11,260 nucleotides of DNA from JAFNAG01 sp964353465 (GTDB taxonomy: Bacteria > Acidobacteriota > UBA6911), in NCBI GenBank assembly GCA_964353465.1, contig CAYGWQ010000173.1, positions 1 through 11,260 on the forward strand, given 5' to 3'. Below, piece by piece: positions 1 to 5,618 of the stretch. The notes below the pieces were generated by a model. That model saw nothing but the letters and a program-made list of their open reading frames with translations. It had not been told where the DNA came from and did no database searches. Within the stretch, counting starts at the first letter, position 1, and each line of letters opens with the position of its first letter. A program made the translations under genes and the position numbers.

Positions 1-2
1 CT

Positions 3-19
3 GCGTCCCTCCGGGACGC
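3..19. repeat. Short GC-rich palindrome
   Basis: GCGTCCC at 3-9 and GGGACGC at 13-19 form a perfect 7-bp stem around a TCC loop. It lies immediately before the 33-bp inverted-repeat copy. It resembles the small 'ccc-tcc-ggg' hairpin at 4448-4458 inside the 279-bp element, so I treat it as part of the same intergenic repeat clutter. No T-tract follows, so it is not a convincing terminator. Confidence 0.6.
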
Positions 20-22
20 CAT

Positions 23-55
23 GTTTTGAGACAGTCTCGGCGGCCGGGGCCTACC
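23..55 (+). repeat. 33-bp repeat, left copy of a long-range inverted pair
   Basis: Bases 23-55 are a perfect reverse complement of 11206-11238, and the identity stops abruptly on both sides. The unit contains the small palindrome GAGACAGTCTC (28-38) followed by CGGCGGCCGGGGCCTAC (38-54). The latter 17 bases recur in the same orientation at 9857-9873. No transposase lies between the copies, so I read them as a dispersed intergenic repeat rather than insertion-sequence ends. Both copies lie close to the window ends, so they may simply mark where the window or contig was cut. Confidence 0.85.
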
Positions 56-81
56 TCTACTTCCAGTGGGTCGATTTCCTC

Positions 82-110
82 TTGACATGGCTATACCGAT
101 CGGCAAAGCC
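82..110 (+). promoter_or_regulatory. Probable tetR promoter region with an imperfect operator copy
   Basis: TTGACA at 82-87 is a consensus -35 hexamer, but I see no good -10 at 16-18 bases. Just downstream, 89-110 is an imperfect 22-bp palindrome centred on CGATCG, with 9 of 11 positions paired. Its core TATACCGATCGG (92-103) is identical to twelve bases of the perfect palindrome at 709-726. A second copy of the operator in front of its own regulator is the usual arrangement for an autoregulated TetR-family repressor. That role is inferred. Confidence 0.55.
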
Positions 111-121
111 ATTTGACCATA

Positions 122-706
122 ATGGCGGCCGTGATGCGCAGTGGGCGCGCAGCGATTGTGAAGGCTGCGATGGAAGTGTTCGCACAGAAGGGGTTTGCCG
201 GCGCCTCCACGCGCGAGATCTGCGCGGCGGCCGGCCTGACCAAGCCGGTTCTCTACTACCATTTCCGCAGCAAAGAGCATCTATACCGCGAGTTGATGAT
301 CGACTCCTTCGGCAATTACCAGAAAGTGCTGCTGCGCGCGCCGCAGAGCCGGGGAATCCTGCGCGAGCGCCTCGTGCGTATGGTGGACACCGATTTCCGT
401 GCCACAAAGGAGGATGCCATGCGCGCCAAATTTGTCCTGCGCATGATCTTTTCCCCCGGCGAACAGCACCCGCTTTTCGACTACATCAAGGAGATGGAGG
501 AGCAGAGGAATATCATCGCCGGAGTGCTCCAGGAGGGCATCGATGACGGTAGCCTGCGGGGCAAGGCGTTGGATCTGGCGAATGCATTGATGGGCATGCA
601 GCTCATTGCCGAACTCGAACATCTGGTTGCGGGACGGCCGACACTCACGCGCAGGCGCGCGGAGCAGTGCGTTGACCTGCTGCTCCAGGGCTGCAGGGTC
701 CGATGA
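122..706 (+). CDS. TetR/AcrR-family transcriptional repressor
   Basis: A one-component regulator of about 194 residues, the normal size for the family. The N-terminal 50-60 residues carry the TetR helix-turn-helix. The run IVKAAMEVFAQKGFAG is followed by TREICAAAGLTKPVLYYHF and then RSKEHLYREL, matching the family's conserved pattern. The C-terminal part is a helical ligand-binding and dimerisation domain with no recognisable ligand signature. I chose ATG at 122. TTG at 113 and ATG at 134 are in frame and equally free of a clear Shine-Dalgarno, so the start is uncertain. Forty bases after its stop lies the efflux operon, with a perfect palindrome between them and a related one upstream. By analogy with AcrR-type regulators it probably represses that operon and itself, with release by a pump substrate. 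The gene is intact although the operon it appears to control is broken. Confidence 0.9.
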   Translation: MAAVMRSGRAAIVKAAMEVFAQKGFAGASTREICAAAGLTKPVLYYHFRSKEHLYRELMIDSFGNYQKVLLRAPQSRGILRERLVRMVDTDFRATKEDAMRAKFVLRMIFSPGEQHPLFDYIKEMEEQRNIIAGVLQEGIDDGSLRGKALDLANALMGMQLIAELEHLVAGRPTLTRRRAEQCVDLLLQGCRVR

Positions 707-708
707 TC

Positions 709-726
709 GTATACCGATCGGTATAC
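709..726. promoter_or_regulatory. TetR operator, perfect 18-bp palindrome
   Basis: GTATACCGATCGGTATAC is a perfect palindrome in the gap between the tetR stop (706) and the TolC-like start (747). TATACT at 722-727 could be the -10 hexamer of the operon promoter, so a bound dimer would block RNA polymerase. I see no good -35 at the matching distance. The core is shared with 92-103 upstream of tetR. The sequence symmetry is direct observation. Assigning it to this TetR protein is inference from position. Confidence 0.8.
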
Positions 727-746
727 TATTGATGAGGATTGAGAAT

Positions 747-2083
747 ATGAGATGGGTTTGCCGCTTTCTCGCCTCCGCTATTCTTGCCGCCCCAGGCGCC
801 TCGGTTGCATGGGCGCAGCTTCCCGCCGGGCCGCTTACCTTGGCCGAGGCGGTCCGGCTCGCGCTGGAGCGGAATCCGCAAGTCCTGATCGCGCGTGACC
901 AGCTCGAGGAGCTGGAAGGGAAAATCACCGAGGTGCGCGCGGACGCCTTCCCTCAGGTCAGCCTGGAGGGATACGGCCTGCGCATGAGGGATCCCGGCAT
1001 TCTCAACAGCGGCAGCTTCGACAATGTACCGCCGGATTTTCGCGCCCTGCTTGTTCCCCAGACCTCCAATCCATTTGATTACGGGGTGGCCGTGACGCAG
1101 CCGCTCTATACTGCGGGCAAAATACGCACTGCGATAAAGCTAGCCTTGGAAGGCCGCCGAGAAAAGGAAGCTGCGCTGAGGTGGTGCGCCAGAGCGTGGC
1201 TTACAGGGTGTTTCAGGCATTCCATGACCTCCTCCTGGCCCAAGCCAACCTGGAGGTCGTGCGCGAGACCAATCAGCAGCGCGAGCAGCACCTCGAACAG
1301 GTCCGCAGCCGCTTTGCGAATGGAGTGGCGACCGAGGTCGACTTGCTGCGGTCCCAGGTGAGCCTGGCCAACACGGAACCGGAGCTGATCCGCGCCGACA
1401 ACAGCATCCGGCAAGCCCGTTCAGCGCTCAACAACCTGATCGTCGTAAATATCGATGCGCCCACGGAGGTTGACGGGAAGCTGGAGTACCGTCCCTGGGC
1501 AGGGCAGTCGCCGGCGGATATCCAGGCGCAGGCAATGAAAGCCCTCCCGCAGATTCTCGTTGCCCAGAGGCTTGTCGATGAAGCCAGGCTGCTTGAAGCC
1601 TTGGCACATGCCGAGAATAAACCGAAAGTGGACATGGAAGCGCGCTATGGGTATACCGCGCGGGATCCCAAGAACCTGTTCGACCAGAATTACAACCGCT
1701 GGAATGTCACAGTCAATTTCCGGCTGCCGTTTTACGATGGGGGGCGCAAGGCAGGACTGATTGTGCAGGCCGGCGCCCGGCTGCGCGCTGCGGAACACAA
1801 CCTGGCGCAACTGCAGAACAATGTACAACTCGAGATCCAGGCGGCAGCGAAAGCCATTGAGGCCGCGCTGCTGAATGTCACGCAGGCCGAAAAGGTGCTG
1901 CAGATGATGCAGGCCAATTATCAGCACGGCGCTGCAACGACACTGGATGTCTCGGATGCGCAGACGGCTCTCACGATCGCGCGCAATGCCGTGATCAATG
2001 CCACCTATCTGCATCAATTGGCAAAAGCCCGGCTGAGGCTGGCGGGCGGGATGCTCATCCTGGACGGGGAGGGGAACCGGTGA
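747..2083 (+). pseudogene. TolC-like outer-membrane efflux protein, broken by one frameshift
   Basis: An outer-membrane factor of tripartite efflux pumps, about 445 residues if repaired, which is normal length. ATG 747 is chosen because GAGG at 734-737 sits nine bases upstream and it gives a clean signal peptide ending AWA-Q near residue 23. ATG 732 is an alternative. The first part carries the first OEP repeat (LAEAVRLALERNPQV, then VTQPLYTAGKIR). The reading frame then shifts between about 1160 and 1180. Frame three reads ...EKEAALR, and the frame that continues the family reads EVVRQSVAYRVFQAFHDLL from 1178 onward. One missing base near 1177 explains the change. The second frame runs to TGA 2081-2083 with the second OEP repeat (QPFYD-like LPFYDGGRKAGL). 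A single-base assembly error is possible. The stop overlaps the adaptor start as TGATGA-type coupling, showing operon layout. Confidence 0.85.
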
Positions 2084-2538
2084 TGAAGAGACGAGCACTA
2101 ACCATCGTCTTATTGCTTTGGCTGGCAGCCGGGCAGTGGGGCTGCAGCGGCAACGGGACAGCGGGGGGCAGCGCCGCCGCCCCCGACGCCGTGCCGGTCC
2201 CGGAATTGGCGGTCAAGATCGGCAATCCCGGCGGAGAGCTGCGCAGCGGCATGTTTGCCCTCGGCGAGATCGAAGTGCGAGTGGAGAGCAAGGCGATCGT
2301 GATTCCACGCTCCGCCCTGATGGTGGACCAGGAGCAGTCGGATACAGGCAGTGTCTTCATTGTCTCCGACGGCCGCGCGCTCCGGCGCTCCGTCCAGGTG
2401 GGGGGAGGTCGCAAGGATCTGCTCTGGATACGGCACGGCCTGGCCGCAAACGACCAGGTGATCGTGGACATAGCGCCTTCTCTGAAGGATGGCACGGCTG
2501 TGCGGATTGCAGCGGACCGTGAAACCGGGGGGCAATAA
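2083..2538 (+). pseudogene. RND periplasmic adaptor (HlyD/MFP family) with most of its middle deleted
   Basis: Adaptors of tripartite pumps are usually 350-400 residues; this reading frame has 151. The N-terminus is a membrane anchor (residues 5-17) ending at Cys21, a poor lipobox because QWG precedes the Cys. A short Gly/Ala/Pro linker leads straight into the C-terminal part: VKIGNPGGELRSGMFALGEI, then IPRSALMVD, then VQVGGGRKDLLWI and GLAANDQVIV. These are the end of the beta-barrel and the membrane-proximal domain. The biotinyl-lipoyl domain and the alpha-hairpin that bridges to TolC are absent, so it should not work as an adaptor. The deletion junction lies near 2180-2215 and keeps the frame. 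ATG 2083 overlaps the upstream stop, with GGAGG at 2068-2072 upstream. Loss of about 200 residues cannot be a base-calling error, though a misassembly could be. Confidence 0.82.
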
Positions 2539-2541
2539 CCC

Positions 2542-3456
2542 ATGTTACTGTCGGATCTTTCCATCAAGCAGCCGGTTTTCGCCACCATGCTGATGGTCGG
2601 GCTGGTAGTGCTCGGCATCTTTTCCTACCGGGGGCTGTCCACGGACCTTTTCCCGAAAGTGGATCTCCCTGTGGTCAGCGTCCTCACACTCTATCCGGGA
2701 GTTTCGCCGGAAACCGTGGAAACCGAGGTCACCAAACGGATCGAAGAAGCCATCAATCCGATCGAAGGCGTGCGCCATATCACATCGACCACTACGGAAG
2801 GATATTCGAGTGTGGTCGTCGAGTTTGAGCTCGGCACCGATATCTACAACGCGGCCCAGGACGTGCGCAGCAAGATTAGCGCGCTGCGCCGGGACTTTCC
2901 GGCCGGCGTGGAAGAGCCTGTGATCGAGCGGCTGGACCCGGCGGATCTTCCGATTTTGTCGCTCTCCGTCACATCCGAGCAGCTCTCCCCCAAGCAGCTC
3001 ACGTCCCTGATTGAAAAGGTCATTGCCCGGCGCCTCGAAAACATTGAAGGTGTGGGTTCGCTCACCATCGTGGGTGGGCAGAGACGCGAGATCCAGGTCC
3101 TCCTCGATCCGGACCGGATGAAGAGCTATGGCCTTGCCGTGCCCGACGTGGTGGTGGCATTGCGCCGGGAAAACCTCGAAGTGCCGGCGGGCAAGATCGA
3201 GCACGGCTCGCTGGAAGAGCTCGTGCGCATCGACGGCAAGTTTGCCGCCGCCGAGAGCTTTCAAAACCTGGTTGTCAAGACCATCCGCGGCGTGCAGGTA
3301 CATCTGCATGAAGTGGCCTCGATCGCGGACGGATACGAAGAGATGAGGAAGCTGGCATTGATCAACGGCCAGAGGGCGCTGGCGATCGAAATCCGGAAGC
3401 AGTCGGGCGGCAATACCGTCGATGTTGCCGAGGCCATGCCGGTCACCCGCGCCTGA
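2542..3456 (+). pseudogene. RND efflux pump inner-membrane subunit, truncated to its N-terminal third
   Basis: AcrB-like proton antiporters have about 1,000-1,050 residues; this frame gives 304. The start is typical: LSIKQPVFATMLMVGLVVLGIF (first transmembrane helix, residues 8-29), then STDLFPKVDLPVVSV. The porter-domain motifs follow in order, including YPGVSPETVETEVTKRIEEAI and GQRREIQVLLDPDRM. It runs as far as INGQRALAIEIRKQSGGNTVDVAEA, which in intact pumps precedes transmembrane helix 2. The frame then ends with the unrelated MPVTRA and a TGA. No trace of helices 2-12 or the second porter half follows; instead a palindromic repeat begins ten bases later. It starts three bases after the adaptor stop, as third gene of the operon. 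The product would lack the proton-relay helices and be non-functional. Confidence 0.88.
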
Positions 3457-3465
3457 GAACACTTC

Positions 3466-3518
3466 AAACCACGAAATACACGAAACAAACGAAATCGATT
3501 TCGTGTATTTCGTGGTTT
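3466..3518. repeat. Long palindromic hairpin repeat
   Basis: A 20-base arm at 3466-3485 (AAACCACGAAATACACGAAA) is the perfect reverse complement of 3499-3518. The 13-base loop begins CAAACG. A second perfect 16-bp palindrome, ACGAAATCGATTTCGT (3489-3504), overlaps the loop and right arm, so alternative folds are possible. A T-tract is missing after it on either strand, which argues against a simple rho-independent terminator. I recall 'cacgaaatacacgaaa' palindromes as recurrent intergenic repeats in several phyla, but have not checked this. It lies ten bases after the abrupt end of the RND pump gene. Confidence 0.85.
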
Positions 3519-3569
3519 AAAAAAGCGAGTCGGGCGGTTGCAGATGCTTTGACAAGGGCTGGATTATTT

Positions 3570-3598
3570 TTGCACAGCAGTTCCTGGCGCGTCATAAT
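3570..3598 (+). promoter_or_regulatory. Sigma-70-type promoter for the CMD-family selenoprotein gene
   Basis: TTGCAC at 3570-3575 and CATAAT at 3593-3598 match the -35 and -10 hexamers with an ideal 17-base spacer. Transcription would start near 3605, giving a leader of about 28 bases that contains the AGGAG at 3619-3623. This places the coding start at ATG 3633 and shows that the gene has its own promoter, separate from the broken efflux operon. Confidence 0.55.
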
Positions 3599-3632
3599 AC
3601 CTCTGAGTCATCCGGCCCAGGAGACGGGATCG

Positions 3633-4187
3633 ATGCTATGCCATGACGCTGGGAAATTACGCATGCCGATGCTGGAGCGGAGCGAGGTCGCGCCGGAAAT
3701 CGGCGCGCTCTACGACCAGCTTCTGGAGCAGCGTGGAGTGGTTCCCTACATGTTCAAGACCATCGCCCGCACTCCCGAGCTGGCCCTCGGGATCGCCGGC
3801 TTTCTGAAACCGCTGATGGCGGATGGCGCCCTCCCGGGATGGTACAAAGAGCTCATCGCCACTCGCGTGGCCTTCCTGCAGAATTGCGACTATTGAATGT
3901 CCTCCCACACTGCTTTGGCAAAGCAGAAGGGAGCAACCGTGGCGCAGGCGGAGAGTATTCCGGATTTCGAGCCCGGACCTTTTACCGAGCGCGAAAAGCT
4001 CGGTTTTCGTTTTGCAGACCGTTTGCACCGTTCCGCCGCTGAAATTGATGGTGCATTTTTTGATTCGATCCGAGCCGTTTTTACGGATTCGCAGATCATC
4101 GAACTGGCTGCCGTAGCCGCCGCCTTCGAATTTTTCACCCGTTTCGTCGATTCACTGCGCATTCCCACCACACCGCTCCCGGCATGA
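3633..4187 (+). CDS. CMD/AhpD-like peroxidase-family protein, probable selenoprotein (Sec at TGA 3894-3896)
   Basis: A protein of about 184 residues in the carboxymuconolactone decarboxylase/AhpD-like superfamily. These helical enzymes use a CxxC pair for thiol-based peroxide reduction. The first part has GALYDQLLEQRGVVPYMFKT, GIAGFLKPLM and WYKELIATRVAFLQNCDY. At residue 88 the frame meets TGA, then continues without shift as MSSHTALAKQKGA, FTEREKLGFRFADRLHRS and, at the C-terminus, FTRFVDSLRIPTTPLP. The homologous motif reads CDYCxSSH, so the TGA occupies the second redox cysteine, giving Cys85-Asp-Tyr-Sec88. His92 follows. A bSECIS-like stem-loop starts six bases after the TGA. Everything else is intact at family length. 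ATG 3633 has AGGAG nine bases upstream; ATG 3663 and 3669 are alternatives. The second half begins with ATG directly after TGA but has no ribosome site. The alternative is a plain Cys-to-stop mutation. The Sec reading needs Sec machinery elsewhere in the genome. Confidence 0.78.
3902..3933 (+). promoter_or_regulatory. Candidate bacterial SECIS element
   Basis: CTGCTTT (3910-3916) pairs perfectly with AAAGCAG (3920-3926) around a GGC loop (3917-3919). Below it, CTCCC (3902-3906) pairs with GGGAG (3929-3933) across an ACA/AA internal loop. Twenty bases separate the TGA from the loop, and the loop starts with two guanines. Both fit the bacterial SECIS pattern as I know it, namely a loop 16-37 bases downstream with G in one of its first two positions. 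Three thymines in the upper stem (3911, 3914, 3915) come from codon choices unusual in GC-rich DNA: ACT, GCT and TTG. Each one makes a pair. Confidence 0.65.
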
Positions 4188-4225
4188 TGTCGTGTGATTA
4201 GCCCGTTATGTGAATCGTAACGGGA

Positions 4226-4504
4226 TAATTAGTTTCTGTCGCGAAACTCGCTCTGGTCCTAAATATAGCCCCGCAGGGGCGGTAAGATAGTAGCCCCGGG
4301 CGCAAGCCCGGGGCTGGGCCGGGAAGCAGCGCGGAGCCCTGAAGGGGCGACAGAAATAGTTGCCGACAAAGATCTTTCGCCCCTGCCGGGGCTCACTAAA
4401 TGCAACATCCTATCCGGGGGTTCACACCCCCGGCTATTATCTGCTGACCCCTCCGGGGCCGCGCTGCGAGGACTCGAGCGGAGTTTCGCGACAGAAACTA
4501 ATTA
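4226..4504. mobile_element. 279-bp MITE-like palindromic element, non-coding
   Basis: The ends are perfect 24-bp inverted repeats, 4226-4249 and 4481-4504. The outer six bases are TAATTA on both sides; because TAATTA is its own complement, this could equally be a target-site duplication. There is no plausible gene inside. It contains a series of GC-rich hairpins. These are GCCCC-GCA-GGGGC (4268-4280), a 10-bp stem with a GCAA tetraloop (4292-4315), GCCCC-TGCC-GGGGC (4379-4392), an 8-bp stem with TCAC loop (4414-4433), and CCCC-TCC-GGGG (4448-4458). GCAGCGCGG (4326-4334) also pairs with CCGCGCTGC (4459-4467), so the element is nested. The region 4188-4497 between genes is otherwise empty. With no transposase it would need one supplied from elsewhere. 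It could instead be a structured intergenic repeat or RNA of unknown role. Confidence 0.7.
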
Positions 4505-5499
4505 GGCAGGGTCCCTTCTTTTGCGGCTGCTTTCCTGGCGTAGTAGCCCTGACGCGCCCGGATGCGCAGTTCGGGCTGCTTCGGCACGCGCACTGCGATG
4601 CGCCGGAAGCTGCCGTCCGCTTTCTGGTCCGGAGCATAGTAGCTGAGCAGGTATTGCGCCTGCAGTTCTGCGGCGATCCTGCCATAAATCCCGATCAGAT
4701 CCTGCAGCTTGTCGGCAAGAAAAGCCGCACCGCCGGTCTGGGCTGCCAGCGTTTCCATGCCCTGCTGTCCACGCAGGCTGAGCTTGTTCAGCCGGATCGA
4801 TTGGCCGCCCGGATTGATCGAATAGAAGATGCAGTCCGCCTGCTGCACTTCCCTCAGCGCGTCGGCCAACTGCAGCTCGCTGCGATTATCTTCCCCGTCG
4901 GAAAGCACGATCTGGACCCGGCGGGTTTCCAGGTCTGCCGGCTCCTGCAACATACGGGCAGCTGCGATCACGGAGTCATAGAAAGCCGTGTCGGCCGCTG
5001 ATGGTTTCAACAGGCTCAAGCCCTCCAGCGCGACTCCCAGCGTCGTAGCCCGATTCAGGACGATCTTCGGCGCGGAGCTGATCGACAGGATCGAAACTTC
5101 ATCAAGCGGCCGGAATACCTTTTGCAGAAAACTGGTAGCTGCCTCTTTCTCGAAGTCGAATCTGGCGTATACACTCCCCGAGATATCGAATACCAGGACC
5201 ATCTCCAGCCGGGTCTCGCCGGGTTCGCCCAGATGAGCGATGGCCACGGGAATGCCGTTTTCCTCGATGAGGAAATCTTCCTTCTGCAGGGTCTTGACGG
5301 CATTCCCCCCTGCATCCGTTACCGACACGGGTACCTGGATGAGGTTGGTACTCACCCTGATGGGTTGACTCGGCTGGGGGGGGAATTGCTTAGCCGGGAT
5401 CTGAACCGATGTACCCTGCATCCGGCCCAATGCTTCCAAGCCTGCGGGTGACGGGCCCAAAAGAGGCACAAGCAGGCAAAGCCAGATGTGAAATCGCAT
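4498..5499 (-). CDS. Secreted VWFA-domain protein of the acidobacterial type
   Basis: A 333-residue exported protein with a von Willebrand factor A domain, which binds protein ligands through a metal ion. Residues 1-25 form a signal peptide. Residues 48-90 (RVSTNLIQVPVSVTDAGGNA, then LQKEDFLIEENGIP) are the conserved lead-in of the acidobacterial VWFA family, and I recognise the whole as that family. The metal-site motif DxSxS is Asp105-Ile-Ser-Gly-Ser109, with the later ligands in AADTAFYDSV and VLSDGEDNR. The C-terminal QYLLSYYAPD and RIRARQGYYAR blocks are typical of the family. ATG 5499 is chosen from the signal peptide. TTG 5526, directly after a GGAGAGGGAG stretch, would add nine residues. 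The gene lies 119 bases after the OmpA-like gene on the same strand. Its TAG stop is formed by the first bases of the 279-bp element. Exact function is unknown. Confidence 0.88.
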   Translation of the reverse strand: MRFHIWLCLLVPLLGPSPAGLEALGRMQGTSVQIPAKQFPPQPSQPIRVSTNLIQVPVSVTDAGGNAVKTLQKEDFLIEENGIPVAIAHLGEPGETRLEMVLVFDISGSVYARFDFEKEAATSFLQKVFRPLDEVSILSISSAPKIVLNRATTLGVALEGLSLLKPSAADTAFYDSVIAAARMLQEPADLETRRVQIVLSDGEDNRSELQLADALREVQQADCIFYSINPGGQSIRLNKLSLRGQQGMETLAAQTGGAAFLADKLQDLIGIYGRIAAELQAQYLLSYYAPDQKADGSFRRIAVRVPKQPELRIRARQGYYARKAAAKEGTLPN

Positions 5500-5536
5500 G
5501 CTAATCAATCCGCTTTGATCTGCCAACTCCCTCTCC

Positions 5537-5605
5537 GCTTGCCGGGGGCTGGAAGGCCCACCGATAGTGCAGGCTCTTTCTGCCCGGACCGTTCCGCCGG
5601 CAAGC
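5537..5605. repeat. Inverted repeat between the OmpA-like and VWFA genes
   Basis: GCTTGCCGG (5537-5545) and CCGGCAAGC (5597-5605) are perfect complements separated by 51 bases. A fold here could attenuate transcription between the two minus-strand genes, but the large loop and missing T-tract make this weak. Confidence 0.3.
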
Positions 5606-5618
5606 TGTAGTTCGAGCG

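Noticed and set aside
1160..1181. Programmed frameshift in the TolC-like gene
   Set aside because: No slippery heptamer or downstream structure is visible, and outer-membrane efflux proteins are not known to use one.
3466..3518. Rho-independent terminator after the RND gene
   Set aside because: The hairpin is followed by A residues, not T, on the plus strand, and the arms are too long and too regular. It reads better as a repeat.
3897..4187. A separate small gene starting at the ATG right after the TGA
   Set aside because: There is no ribosome site, and its protein is the seamless second half of the CMD-family protein, in the same frame.
4226..4504. A CRISPR array or riboswitch in the 279-bp region
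   Set aside because: There are no evenly spaced direct repeats. The hairpins are bounded by terminal inverted repeats and lie between two converging genes, where a riboswitch has no target.
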